A stretch of 64,000 bases of DNA from Setophaga petechia (taxonomy: Eukaryota > Chordata > Aves > Passeriformes > Parulidae): contig JANCRA010000025.1 of NCBI GenBank assembly GCA_024362935.1, positions 9,946,936-10,010,935 of the forward strand, in the 5' to 3' direction. The number at the start of each line of letters is the position of its first letter. Position 1 is the first letter of the stretch. The translations under genes were made by a program, and so were the position numbers. The notes beneath the pieces were generated by a model that ran no database searches, was not told where the DNA came from, and was given only the letters and a program-made list of their open reading frames with translations. Of this stretch, positions 24,101 to 37,349 are shown piece by piece.

Positions 24101-25282
24101 TCTTGTTTATGACATCTCCTAGCCTCTTATAAATAGTCTGCAGACTCCAAGTTTCTCCAGGCAACAGCTAGAAAACCAAGGAGCCATTATAGTACCTCCC
24201 TGCTTCATCTTTGACAATAATGGCTGTGGATTTCAGTGTTCTGCTTGACTGAGCTAAATCACTTCTTACTTAAAACTGTGGCTTCTTAGAAATGGTTGTT
24301 AGAATTCTATTGTAACTGGTATTCATGAGTTAAAATCTGGCTATATGCAAGTAATTTCAGGTTTTCCTTATTGCCTGGAAGCACATTTTTGTCATTGTGT
24401 TGAGACAGAGACTGAAACTAGCTGGTGTTAGGGCAGTGGTAGTAATGAAAATCAGGATATACTGCTAAATTACCACAATATCACTATTTGTTTTTCTTGA
24501 AATGTGAAAAAAACTCAGTTTTATAACTCGTTGAGAAGAGCACCTGTGTTCTCAGAGAATGCAGCTGATGCTGGGATGAATATTTTTGAATATGTTGTTT
24601 TGAAAGTTAAAGTATAAACTAATGTAAATAATCTCTTGGACTTTTAACTATGATAAAAATAGATTGTTCAGTGCCTACCCTTTGAAGTGTTTTTTTAATG
24701 TTAACTATGTTTCTATGCTCTTTTGGCACAAGTGAAATAGTGATTATGTAAACATTTAAATTAGCCTCTGGGGTCTTTTCCTAATTTATGCAGATGGTTG
24801 GCTTTACCTAGATGTGAGTGGTTTCTTATTTTAGGGAAAGTACCATATTCCTCATGGATGGAGAAAGCTGGCATGTCTCATGTGAAGGAAAAGCTGAGAT
24901 CCACACATTTTAAAGGGCAGAAAAGAAAGTAGCTAGAAATCTTTTATGTGCTCCTGCAAGACTTGAGGACAATCTGAAATGTCCTTGGAGAAAGATTCAT
25001 GAGTTGTGTTGCAAACTGGCACCACTTTGGATTTAATCCTGTGCCAAACCTGTTTGACACTTAGGAAACCTTCAGGAGACTGAAGTCTTCCACAAGTACT
25101 GGACCCCACTTCGAGTCTTGTCTGCCTTGTCAGGATGTTGTTTTTACATAAAGTTTTCCTTCAAATTTGTGAAGTTGTGACTATAACATAGCTGCTGATG
25201 TAGGTCTTCTTGACATGGTCTTACCTTAATATTTTATCCAATACTCTCCTGCTGGTTTGGTGGTTTTTTGGGGGGTTTTTTT
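21189..25282. other. Unique non-coding stretch
   Basis: No gene or dated repeat is recognised. Frames of 90-123 codons at 23522-24122 overlap on both strands, so at most one could be real, and none has a domain. A T/G-rich tract begins at about 25253. A 10-bp palindrome with a CACGTG core lies at 23439-23448. Confidence 0.5.
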
Positions 25283-25365
25283 GGTGTGGATTTTGAAGGA
25301 CTAGATGAAAAAGATTGCTGGGTTTATTTGGCGTGGGATTTTGAAGGACTGGATGAGAAAGATTT
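25283..25365 (+). repeat. Two-copy 48-bp tandem duplication
   Basis: GGATTTTGAAGGACT recurs with an offset of 48 bp (25288 and 25336), and the surrounding 34-36 bases are similar (GGACTAGATGAAAAAGATT versus GGACTGGATGAGAAAGATT). The separating bases differ, so the duplication is old. Confidence 0.85.
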
Positions 25366-26973
25366 CGGAGGTTCTTTTTTTGGTTATATCAACTAAACTA
25401 AAAAACATTGAGTCTGCAGCAGCTTTGAAATTTTGCCTCTCAAAAGTAGGTTTGGAAACCAGGTTTGGAAACTGCAAATTTTGCATGGCTACACTGAAGA
25501 ATTTTCTTATCATTTCTGCTTCAGGACTTTCATTTTGCAGCAGCAACTTAGGAAGTAAGTTTTGACACTTCTTACACTTTAATCTGTGTTTTCACTTGCT
25601 CAGTTTACAGAACAAATGCTTCTTGTAATACATACAGAAATAAAAATGCACATTATTCACCATTATTCACTTCACTCATGACAGCCTGAGACTGATTAGT
25701 TCTAAACTGTTCTGAAGCATTGTGCTGTATTTAAACTGGAGAGAGCTGTTAAAGACTTGCTCTGCTGTATTTTTCCAGAGTTTTTCTGCTGTGAGACAGG
25801 AATACTTGATGGTCTGACTCAGAATTTGAATATTTTACCCCATGACATTGGAAGCAAAGGTGAAGGTATTAGTGAACAGAGCTTTGTTTTAGGGCAAAGG
25901 GCGACATATCAAGACATTACCTAACAAATAAAAATGGAGTCTTTCACCTTATTTGTAAAAGAAAATGGTGAAGATTTACTTTTTAGAGTGATTGTAACAC
26001 ACATGTAGTGCTGTTTTATGTCTCCAGCAAAGTATAACAGATGGACTGTGGGTTTATTGGGAAAAAAAGTGTGCTGAAAGATTTTTATTATGTGAGAAAG
26101 AGAGAACAAAACCCAAGGAAACATCTGGACAATTAATCTCTCAAATCTTTGTATATAACATGAAGGAAAATCCTGATATATTTCAGAAGTCTTGCTCAGA
26201 AACAAATTAACTATTGTTAGCAAAGCACAGTAAGTTACCATCCTTCATGTGAAAAGATCTTTGTAATTAATAATTAATTGATGCCACTTTGTTCTTCACC
26301 CCTGGAAAAACAAAGAACAGGGAGGGGGCAGAGTGTTCCTCCTGAGGTTTCTGGTTTGTCATTATAAAGTGATGAATCACTTTCACTGAAGCTGAGCTGA
26401 TTTGTCATCTCCCAAGGAAGCAAATGTCATTGTGGGGGGAAAAAAGGTTCTTTACCTGTTATTGAGGCCTGTGTGGTGTCTGGTTTCTGATCTGGACCCA
26501 AACATCTGGCAGCCCTGCCACGTGTGCACAATATGCACTTCTGCTTTGTGGCTCTCCGTGTGGGGAGGGTTTGGCTTCTCATTTTAAAGCTGCACAGTGA
26601 CAGGTGAGCAGGGAAATAGGTGCTTTTTGTCTGGGCTGGTGAAACATTATCTTGTTTTGAGAGGGTTGCTGTTTCAGGGGGTGTTTCTCAGAGCTGTGGG
26701 GCCCTTGAGCTGTTCTGCATGGAAAGGGGAGGTTGCCATCCATCCCTGCTGTTTCTCCCTGAGCTGTTTTTCCCTGTGACACTGCAGAGAACAGCCCCAG
26801 ATCAAACCATCCATGCCCTCATTTCCCTTCCCTTAGCTGGGATCTTGCTATGTTGATTTCCTCTCCCTCAGCTTTAGGAAATGGCCAAGAGATGCATTCA
26901 TTGGTTTGCCCCCTTCTACCCTTTGAATTCTGGTGTTGGCTTCCCCTTCTAGCAACCCCACTGGGGTTTTGCT

Positions 26974-27003
26974 GGAGATATTAATTCAAACACCACTAGA
27001 AAT
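26974..27003 (+). repeat. 30-bp dispersed repeat, copy 1
   Basis: It matches 29793-29822 at 28 of 30 positions (GGAGATATT.ATTCAAACAC.ACTAGAAAT). Flanks do not match. That similarity is too high for chance in 64 kb, so it is probably a remnant of an interspersed repeat I cannot name. Confidence 0.6.
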
Positions 27004-29792
27004 GTGTATTTTGGCCTTTCTCCTGCTGCCCCAGACAAATAAGAACACGGATATTTTTGCTGCACCATTTCAGAACAGTTCTCTCTCTGGACTGGGCTCC
27101 TTTTCCATCTGTAATTGTGGCAGCTCCAAGGCAGGAACACAAAGGGAGTGATAACCAAATCCCATCCATAAATCATCCCACCCATACAGTGCAGCCTGAG
27201 GTATGGCCAAAGCTGGGAAACCAAACTCCTTCTTGAAGCTCAGGCTCATGGTTTGTGACCAGCCTGGCCTGTTGTATGTCTGATATTTGGTATACAATAC
27301 CTGCCTTTATATACACTTTAAATATTACCTTTTTATTATTATATTTTAAATGATGAATGAAGAAAACTCTCTAGTTATGGAGAGGAATATAGAATTATTT
27401 TAGTCTTTTGGTTTGTTTGTGGTTTTTTAATTTGGTTTGCAGGATTTTTTTTAGTTCTTTTTAGTCAATCTAACAGATAGGAAAACCTCTAAGTACATAG
27501 GCTTTAAAAATAGTATGGCTCTTTAAAATGGAACTATTTCCAATAATCTGATTTACAGTGCCCAGTATTTATATGATCTTCCTCATCCAACTTATCTGTT
27601 GCCAAATACTGTCCAAAAATATACTGTCAAAAAATTCCTCGGTGGCAAAGTATTTTTAATCAGACTGTTGAAGATCTAGTTTTGGTAGAACACTTACTTC
27701 ATGTCAGCTGCAATACTACTCAGTATGGTGCTGCAATTAGGGCTTCTTGAAACAAAATTAGGACAGTTATAAAATTAGGATAATATCTAGTGCCATCAAA
27801 AGAAATTGAAATTTAATTAAAGGGGAGCAGTCTTTGAAAAACTTCTGTTATCATATTAGCAATAAATTCTATTCTGGTTTTGTCTTGCATGAAGACAGAA
27901 AACAAAATGTAAAATTCTGTAGAAAATATACCAGGGTGTTTCCCTCTGGGAATGATTTGTTATTCTGAGTCCTGCCATGAATGATGATCTCAAATGAATC
28001 AAAGGAGGTTTATCATGTTCTCACCAATGATTTAGGAAAAGAAAAAACCATGAAATGCCATAGCTACTTTCATTGATTCAAGGTGTGCTGTGTTTATTTG
28101 TTTTTCTTTTGTGAATCCTATTTGAAAGGACCTTAGGAAATACATTTAAATAGTGTCTTTTGATTGTTATCTGTATTTGTATATTTAATTTTTAGTGTAC
28201 ACTTACCAGACATATTTGCCAAATTAGCTGATCTCAGCCACCAAAAAATAAAGATTTCAGGATCTAGATTCTTGTACTGACACCAGCTTCTGTGTCTCCC
28301 AGTTCTGCATGTGAACTGAGATTCACATAAGAGTTTTCCTTTGTGATGAATTTCTTCAACAGCATTGTACTGGGATAAATTTTAATTCTCTAAAATGAGC
28401 TATTTAATACTTCCTTCAGTTCCTGGTCACTGCAATAATCTGAAATTCACCATGGGTCTATCCATTATCAATGTCTCACCAAGTCTTGTCTTCCAGACAT
28501 GAATATATAAATTAATTTTTATAAATTAATTTTAATACTATATATATCCCTTTTGTATACTATAAATTATTTTTTTATATCAATACCATAAATGTATGAC
28601 ATAGCATGAAGAGAATTAGTTTCCCTTACAGATCCTAACTCAAGCAGTGTCAGACCTCAGAGACAGAGGGTGGTGGTTGGTTTTTTCCCATGGATTATTT
28701 GCTAGCTGAGACATGGTGGTACTTGTGGTATTTTACCAAAGAGGTGTGGCAAAAAGAGCTTGATGGCCTGAAAGGACCAAAACACAACACCTTGTTTTGG
28801 AAGAAAGTAAGAGATAGTGTTTTTCTGGAGTTTGGGAGATATTTTAATTGTTTAGGGAGTAGTAATGATGTCATTAATTAAAAGAAGCAACAGGAAAATT
28901 GTGGATAGCTTTCTAAAAAAATAACTCATAGGAAAAACCCAGCCTTTTCTCACAATAAGAAATCTAATAGAACCAACCTTCCTCTTTCCTAAAGGATTAA
29001 TTCAATCCAGTTATTACACATGAAGCTGGGATGCTTGCAGGGCACAGCCATGGCCAACAATAATCAACTTGAAAAACTACAGCATCAAACTGCTGCATTA
29101 GATCATTCTTTAACCAAATAAAATTATTTACATTTGGATGCAAAATACATTCTGCAAATGAAGAGGGAAACCTTTTCTGCTTTATTTGCCTAATTCCACA
29201 TCTGCTCTCATTGATGGTCAATTCAGAGGACACCAAGAAGGGCAGGAATACAAACCAAACCAGAATGAGGTGGCAAATAGAGTCTCCAGGAATTTGGCAT
29301 GCGACATCACTCTCATCCCTCACCCAGCTGTCCCCTTCAGAGTGGAAGGATGTTGGAGCCTCACTTGCAGCTCTGGCATTACACTTGGAAAACAGATTGT
29401 TCTCCTCCCCACCCAGGTTTTTTATTCTGCTGCAATAAGAAGCAAATTTCATTCTTTATCCTGCACAGAAATTCCTGGCTGCAGGTTCATGGCAGTTTGT
29501 CCTGCTGTGGAGCCTTTGGTCACTCTCCCAAGCAAGTCCAACAGGACAGAGCTGCAGAACCTCACACTCCTCCCAGTCTGGTCAGCCAGGCTGAATTTTA
29601 ACAATTCCCCCTCCTGCCCTCAGTGTGAATCACTCTGGCCCAGGCAGGTGCCCTCAAACAGGAATTTTACAACAGCAGTGAAAAGGTCGAATTGTCATGG
29701 GAGAGCTTTACTTTCACTTGGCTGCTGCTTGGTTTTGGCAAAATTTGGGAATTAAAAAAAAAAAAAATTGTGGGGCTATTAATTCAAATTCA

Positions 29793-29822
29793 GGAGATAT
29801 TCATTCAAACACTACTAGAAAT
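29793..29822 (+). repeat. 30-bp dispersed repeat, copy 2
   Basis: Second member of the pair described at 26974-27003, 2819 bp downstream and in the same orientation. It follows a 14-base poly-A tract by about 25 bp. Confidence 0.6.
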
Positions 29823-31769
29823 AGTAGTGTAGAGTACAGACTTTGCAAGTTTGTATTTTTCTAGTAAGTTGCATTTTTATCTTTGCACAGTGGATGATGT
29901 TGGTGTCTTTCTTGTATGTCTGCTCTTCTTCAAGGTGAGGTGGCCAAGTGAGGAAAAAGCCTTGGAGAGGACTTGTGTTAAGCCCCTAAGAGAGCCTAAT
30001 TTCACTGAACAACAGAGGCTTTTTTCTTTTTTTTTCTTTTTGTTCTTTTTATTTAGATGGGGTCTTCCTTCAGAATTGACTTCCCCTTTATGTAATGTTT
30101 TATTTTCCTGACTTGTTGAGGACATAAATGAAACTTGGTGAAACATTTTCAGTACGGTGAGGGCTGAATCAAGCACCTGATTATTCCCTGGAATTAAGCT
30201 CAGTATCTTAACCTGACAGTATTTCTGAGCCAAAACTGCTTCTTTTCCTGCCACATGGGTCTTCCAAGCCATGTTGTATGATCTGGGTGAGCAGCACACA
30301 GATAAAACCTTATCTAGGCTGTCAGTTCCTTTGGAAACACAATGAAGCCCTTGCAGTTACACACATTTTGTACAACAAGGGGCAGATGTTCAATTCCTTT
30401 TATTTGTAAATGTCAGGGCTGAAGCTGCAGGCTCTGAGCAGGAGTTCCTTTTGCTGCTCTCTGGAACAACACAGTCCTGTCACCAGGACCTGACACCTGC
30501 AGCCTGTGTCACACCTCTAGTCCGTGTCCCTGAGATCTGTGCCTGCACACTGGCAGTAAAAGCAAACAAGGAATTCTGAGGGAATTACTGATGGATTTAA
30601 GTCAATCTTTCTGTGCTTACTCATTTCCTTCATTTCACTGAGTACTTTTGATGGTGTCCTTACTATGATTTCCATTCCATACAAGTTACTTCTATGAGAA
30701 GTGTTCTCTGAACCCATTTTTGGTTCTGTTTTCAGATAAGCTGTCACATTGTGCAGGCTCTCCAGAGACTGAAATCAGATAAATCAATTGTGTGTGATTC
30801 TTGTCTCTTTTGTGGTGCAAGTTCTCCTAGGATTCTCAGCTTGTCACAGCTGCCATGGGATGTGACAGCAGCTTTTTTACTGTAGCTGTGTGCTTGTAAA
30901 TGCTGTGCATTTCTATTCAGCATCTTGTCCAGAAATGCGATATTTGAAGTGGAAACACTGTGTCTCTGGAGTACACTGTGTAATACAAAACATATTCTAG
31001 TCAGATATGATTAACTGCTTCTGTTACATTTTGGTTTTCTGCAATTCTTATTTGCTCTAGCATTGGTACACTGCACTCCAGTCTTTGCTGTAGTCAGAAC
31101 TGCACAAACACATAAAAATGCTGTTTTTCTGAAAGAGCCTTTTTCCATACCAAAATGGGCCTCCAGCCCCAGTGGGCTTCCTCATTTTGCAGAGATCCAT
31201 TCTCTTGCATGAAGTGAACAAATTCTTGGAGTTTGAAACTCTACCAGATCTCTCTTTACAGCATGGACTCTTTAGCTTTTTATTGCTGCAGTAAATCGGG
31301 GCAGTTCCATCAAACTGATGGGATTTGTGTCTGCTTTACAAGGCACATAGATGAAAAATGCAGAACTATTACATATAAAAAATGGCATTAGAAGGATATC
31401 AGTGGTTCAAATGCCATAATTCAGAGGCTGGAGGTTCACTGTTTTTTCAACTTTGTGTGTAACCCAGTCTGTAATTGCAGAATCACTTAGCATTTTTCAG
31501 TAGAATATTTATCCAGGGTTGTATGTAAATGCATGTTTTTGACAGGTATTTCCTCATTTCTGAAGGCTTGGCTTTGACAACACATTATTCCCTTGACAGA
31601 GGTGCTTTTATTTATGTCTGCCTTAAAATGTAAATTCCAGTAGCTGTGGTGTCCTAATCAATATTCTTTAACTCTCATTATCACATTCCCATTTTTTTAA
31701 TGCTGCATCTCAGGTTTCTAACAAGTGTTGAAAGTGGAATCTTTGAAAGAAAGCTTATCAGCAAGGAAT

Positions 31770-31882
31770 ACAACCCCCAACCTCCCATTAAAAAACTGAG
31801 ACAAAAAAACCACCCCTCCCCCGAAAAAACCAACAGGGGGAAAAAAAAAAGCACCCCAAAACCACAAAAAAAAAAAAAAAAC
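31770..31882 (+). repeat. A/C-rich low-complexity tract
   Basis: The tract is nearly free of T on the plus strand, mixing poly-A runs with CCCC clusters. The minus strand is T-rich with G runs of four to five. It ends in a poly-A run of 17. It is simple sequence with strong strand asymmetry and no coding signal. Confidence 0.75.
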
Positions 31883-34822
31883 ATAACAAGAGAGTTTACT
31901 GGTACTTAAAGTCAGCAATTTAATTAAGCCCATGAATAGAGCAAGAATACAGTAGCTATAGAGAATATATTTTTGTTTCTCTCTCTCTGGTTTAGCTGTT
32001 TTTGTGTTCCTGTTTTACAATTGTCTTTGTTGTTCCATTGGATGTTAATATTTTGGTTTATATTATTATTACTGTTATTATTATTTCAAAGCCTGTCAGA
32101 TGTTTTGTGGGGAAGTCACCATGAAGGGAGAGTGTTGGCAGAAGGATCTCAACACTCTGCTCTTTATCCTTTGTGTGTGTGTTTCCAGCATAGCCACGCT
32201 GCACTTCCAAAAAATAAACACTATTAACAACTTTTACTTTCTGCCACACTTCTGAATATTAATTCATATTAATGAGGCAAGGCTGTGCTTAAAATCAAAG
32301 TCTTTCAGAAGCATAAACCTGTCTTGTGAAGATTTAAAACCTTTAGGAATATGCAGATTTCCAGAGCACATTTTGGGAGTATCTTGCTGAGCACTCAGTA
32401 ACCAAAACACTTCAAATCAATGATACTTTTAGAACCCTTGGGCAGAATTTACTTGTTTTCTCTGCTTTTTTGGTTTCTGTGTACTACTATCAGTGGGACA
32501 GTGTTATACGATTCCAGGCATAGGGATTTTTTGGCACAATAAATTTTATTTTTTTTATTACATTTTCCAACAATCCCAACAGCTACTGCCAATTTATGTC
32601 ATTTGGAAACTGAGTTACTCACTATAATATTTTCATATTATTGCTTTGGCTTAGGATGTTTCTCCCTTGTGTTAAGCAAGCTGGATATGAAGTCTAGTGA
32701 GGGAATTGAAGAAAAAGAAGTTAAGAATGGTTAAAGTTAATTTGAGATAAAGCATGGACCTTACTTTTGAGGAGGTAAAGAGCTTCTTGAAGGATTGAAC
32801 TGGCTTTTAGCTGTTTGTTGTTATGCTCTGTTTGCCACTAAGCTGAAATTTTGGCTTCCAGCCCCTTCTGGGTTATTGTGTTGGAAGGACTCACCTGCTG
32901 CGTAAGGGACATCTGGGTAAAGCTTAAGGATTCAACTGAAGGGATGCTGACTGGTGCTTTGAACAGTCCACATGAGAGGTGCTGCTGTTTTGACTTCTGT
33001 CATTTTTAAATTTTTGCTATTGATAGTTTTTTTGATGATGTGAAAGGCAAATCTCCTTTTTCTCTGCTGTTTCTGGGCCAAGAATGGCTTTAAACCTCTG
33101 TGTGGACATGGAGAGAGGGGAGGCAAAGGGAAGGAGAGGTATAATTTCAATTTTTTGTACCTTAACCCGTGTGTCAGACTGCTCCAACACTTCCACCTGT
33201 AATCTGAGTTATTTATTAATTCCACTGCTGCAGACTGTAATGTAGGAGAAGAGTATTTACTAATACAGATTTTCTGTCATCAGTGATGCAGGAACTGAAC
33301 CTTTTGGTGACATTTGAATTTGCCTCAGCTTTTCAAGGCTCTCTTACTGTTTGGGAAGCTCAGCTTCTGATGCCCCGTGAAAATAAAAAAAAAGGTAAAA
33401 ATTAATAGTCTAGAAGTGTGTGCTGTCAAATTCCTGGTTTCTCTGGGGTATGACACATATGGATGAACTGGATTGAGTTTAGCTCCCACTTTGTGAGCTG
33501 ACCAAGGCCAGATTCTCTCAACTGCCATCAAGCAAAGGTTAATAATAACCAACAGCTCGTCAGTCATGTTTCTTCATGGCCAGTGGTGTTCCCAATTTTC
33601 AGGCTAACCTGGGATATCCTTTGTGAGATGTCCAGAAAAGAGGAAGGCATTTCCAGAAGAAGAATAGATTCTGGATCAGTTGTTGGTGAATTCCCTTGGA
33701 GCCCCAGCCTGATGTGATGAGGAATTGTCTGTGTCTGCCCGTTAACGAGTTAACTGGATGGAGAAATTATTATTGCAGGGGCCCTGAAAATAGAACTGAG
33801 AAATTCAAGGAAGCCAAGTGGTGTCTGGTGTAATTTAAATTTCATTAACCTTCCCCATTTGCTGGTTTGGCCCTTTTTTGTGCGTGTAGTGGGGGCAGGA
33901 GGAGTGAGGGGAGAAAAGGGGCTTGTACACTGAAATATTGAATAATTTCAATTACTGACAGGACCTGTAGGAGAACCATTGTCTGGTGGAAAATCCAGGA
34001 TCTACAAAATCTACTTTTTCCATGTGAGAGCCTGAAATATTGCCAAAACACAGCAGGAAAGCCAAATTGCAGGATATTGTTTCAGGTCAGTTTGGTGCCC
34101 ATTAGAATTTAGCTGAATACGTTGCAAACATTTAGTTTTAAAACAACTTAATATACCTGCTTTTTCCAAACAGTGTATTTCCCTCCAAGGCCTGAAATCC
34201 AAGCTGCTTTTGTTTCCTGAAGCCTGAGCTGACCAGAGGGCTAATTCTGACGTAAAATAATAGTTTTCCTTTAACCAATCTTGGTTGTAACATAACATAG
34301 TTAGTCTTGTGCAACTCATCATGGAATTACACAACTGGAATTTATTATGGAAGATGATAAAGAAAGCCTAACATAAATGAGATCTTAACTGGAACTACTT
34401 TTCTCTTTCTCAATGGGAAATGTATTTTAATGTTGAGATTAACTCAGCTGAAGTGTTTTGTGTCAGCTCAATAGATTGAAACGAGATGCTTTTTGTTTAA
34501 AAATTATAGAAACATCTGAATGTTGACAGCAAGAGAAAATACAAGTAAAAATTCCCTTGGCCTCCAGAAACTCCATGAAAAATTTTATTTTTTCTGGCTG
34601 TAATGGTATCCAAAATCACCTTAAAATGGTGAGAGAAAAAAAATGGATAAGCTTTTTTTGACATTACTGCAATAAAGTTATATTGATGTGTGTTTGAAAT
34701 ATCAAAAATTCTCAATGAAGAAAGGAAGTTTGAATATTCACAATGGATGTTGAAATTCAGGCACAGCATGGAGAGCATAGGTGTGACATAGGGAGGCATC
34801 TGAGAAGTTTCCTTCAGCCCAC

Positions 34823-34867
34823 AGGCAGCAATTTTTTGTAAAGGCAGCAATTTTTTGTAAAGGCAGA
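34823..34867 (+). repeat. 19-bp tandem duplication
   Basis: AGGCAGCAATTTTTTGTAA occurs twice in a row without mismatch (34823 and 34842), followed by the first bases of a third unit. Perfect identity suggests a recent slippage event. Confidence 0.9.
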
Positions 34868-36449
34868 CATAGCTGGAGGAGGTGGAGATGAAATGTTAAT
34901 TTGTAAGCACTTCTCTGCTGTGTTTATTTACACATAGATGTTCTCATATTGATACAGAGATCTGGAGATTTTCCTGAAGAGAAGGGCAGAACTGTGGATT
35001 TGTCTAATCATGTTCTGGGAATTTAACTCCATCTTGTTCCCCTCATCCTTCCTCTCAGCACAATTCCCTCTGTTCACTCATTTTTGTATTAAAGCTCCAT
35101 TGCTTTAGTAACATAATATTGGCGTCCAACTGCCAAAGCAAATGTAGGGTGTAGATTTTCATAAGTCAGAGCTCTGGAAGCTTTTATTTGATTAACTATT
35201 CTAAAACAACACAAGAGTTGCGTGATAAAAGCTTTGCATGCTCTTTTTACCACACATGCTTCCAAGAGGAACTTGGGGGTTATTTATATGTTGTGGTAAA
35301 AAATTGCATTAGCACTTGCTGCCTCAGCAGACTCCTTGGGTTTTGTTGGCATTCTCCTCTGATTATCCACTGGCCCCACACAGTAAAATATAATGAAGGG
35401 CTTTGGGGACACTTCAACACGTCAATTCTCAGTTTTATACCAAGGGCCATCCATGGGCAGGGCGCTTGCCCAGTGCCATGGAAGGACCTTTGTGGTTTTT
35501 TTTCACACGGTAACAGTGGGCAATTCCCAAAGGGCCAACAATACCCAGTGATAACATCAGCCTGGAGCTGGGCAGACCCCTTACCTCTGCCAGAAAGGAT
35601 CATTCTGATGGGCTGTTGGAGCCATTCTTCAGTGCCAGGGCTCTGTGATAACACCATTCAGGCTGTGTCTGGGCTGGGCCTGGATTGTTGTTGTAGCTCC
35701 TGGGGTGGGAGTCAGCTGTGGCCTGATCTGTGTCAATAAAGGCCCAGCACAAGCAGAGGGGTTGCTGTGTTACCCTGAGCCATGTTGTCATGGACTCTTT
35801 GTTTTCCCCTCTGGTGGCTGCTGAGGTCAGACGTCAGTCTGGGGGCACACAGAGAAGGGCTCTGATGGCCAGAGATTACCTCATTAAAGGGCTATGTGCT
35901 GTACTAATAGTGGCTTTCCCAGTGTTACTTTAGGTAAACCCTTGCTTTTTCTGGCCTAGTCATAACACTGAAACACTTCCTGTTAATTATGAGCTTCCAT
36001 CCAGGATTCCTGGAGGAGAGACAGATGGAGTGGACATGCCTCTGAGCCCATTTCCTGCCTCCTTGTTTGCTGCAGCTTATAAACTGGTGTTGTGATGATA
36101 GTGGAACGGGGGATTGGAAGGGACAGAGGAAGAGAAGGAGGAACAAGTCGGCTGGTTTTCTCTTCCTGCCTCTTCCCACTTTCTGAAAAGGCTCTGCTGA
36201 GAGGCAGTGAGCTAACTTAAGAAATGTGGTGTTATCCTTGGCCACACCCTTTCCATGGAAAATCTTGTGTCAGAGATGCCTCTCCCCGCAGAGCAGTCTG
36301 CACAGGCTTCCCCACGTATCCTGGGATGACCTCTCACAGGCAGCACACACTGTGGTCCCTTGCTGTCCTTCTGATGCCTTAAGTTCTAGTTTTGTTATTT
36401 TCAGATTCTGTCTTGCATTGATGTATAACTCTGAGCTCCATATGGAGTG
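34868..36449. other. Unique non-coding stretch
   Basis: The longest frame is 183 codons at 35188-35739 plus. It overlaps a 125-codon minus frame and has no recognised domain. I found no splice or codon pattern strong enough to call an exon. Confidence 0.5.
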
Positions 36450-37349
36450 TTAATGAGCTCCCTTCACATTTTGGTCAGGCAAAGCGATCCTTCCAGGCCT
36501 GAGAACCAAGAACACCCTCTGCCTCAGGCCCCAAAAGGTGGAAACAAAAGTGAGCAAACTGGGGTACATGACTTCATTACCTGAAGCTGTAATTGGAGAA
36601 TTAACCCCTGATATACAAACAGACATGTCTGAAAAACTCCTAACCATCATCTGTGGAAACCCAGGGCACAGGGAATATTTCTCTGTCTGCTCTGGGGCGC
36701 ACTGAATTTGACCCTCATTCATGGAGAAAGTTTCCTAGACATCAAGATAGACTGGAATCCACAAAAGTGTGAAATAGTTTATAAAGAGTAGTGTAGGTGT
36801 GTCACTTGGGGAGAAATTTAGGTTTTGGGATTTTTAGTATGTTGTGGATGGAATCAAGATGGAGGGCACAGGGTGTCCTCCTGAGTTTCTCCTTCAAGCT
36901 TCTTCTTCTTCCTCCTTCTTCATGGTTTTGGGTGGCATTTTGTAATTGGGCAGAAAATCTGCATTGGGGGCTCTTTGGGACTAGTTACTGTGTTAAAAGG
37001 GAAAATAATCTACGTGTCAGTTCTTAATTGGAAAGTTTATTCTTAAACCACCTTGTTACAAGAGGTTGTTAGCCATTTTGTGCCTTGCTGCAGAACTCAT
37101 GGTTGTGAGACTGTTTTACTGATATGAAATAATAAACAGCTGAGTCCAAACATGAATTCCCATCTCAAGTGCCTTCAATCCAGACCCAGAGAAAACAACA
37201 ACTGGGATCCCCACAATTGCCCATCTCGGGTGTAGCCTATGTGAGGCTTTTGGCTCCCCAGGTGTGCCTCTTGAAGGCCTTTAATAAATACCCACTTTAA
37301 CCTCTTAGCTCTGTCTAGCCCCTCTCTAGGCAGCCACTCCAAGTCTTCA
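36450..37349 (+). mobile_element. Possible endogenous-retrovirus remnant with 3' LTR
   Basis: The right half looks LTR-like. A start such as TGTAGGTGTGTCACTTGGGG at about 36792 is followed by a CTT-rich stretch and an AATAAA at about 37129. A second AATAAATACCC at about 37282 then leads into CTCTGTCTAGCCC and a CA near 37348, an arrangement resembling the 3' end of avian ERVL-type LTRs as I remember them. The sequence upstream from about 36450 may be the 3' end of the internal region. No open frame of retroviral length is present, and I could not find a convincing target-site duplication, so both ends are uncertain. Confidence 0.4.

Larger units (their letters stand above)
25366..34822. other. 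Unique non-coding stretch with low-complexity tracts
   Basis: No gene is supported in 9.5 kb. The longest frame is 189 codons (29186-29755 plus), but it overlaps a 151-codon frame on the minus strand and shows no known motif. A 30-base block is shared by 26974-27003 and 29793-29822. Poly-A runs lie at about 29754-29767 and 31864-31880. An A/C-rich tract occupies 31770-31880, and ATT-rich sequence lies near 32060-32090. Confidence 0.5.

Noticed and set aside
29186..29755. 189-codon plus-strand frame
   Set aside because: No domain or familiar sequence, overlapped by a 151-codon minus frame, and a frame of this length is not surprising in 64 kb.
31395..31425. TGGTTCAAATGCC, similar to a tRNA T-arm
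   Set aside because: No matching acceptor, D-arm or anticodon stem within 70 bases.
35188..35739. 183-codon plus-strand frame
   Set aside because: No motif, overlapping minus frame of 125 codons, no clear splice or promoter context.
36797..37264. GGTG on both sides of a TGTCAC...CCCCA interval as a 4-bp target duplication
   Set aside because: A four-base match is easy to find by chance among the possible ends, and the LTR-like sequence continues past 37264 to a second polyadenylation signal.
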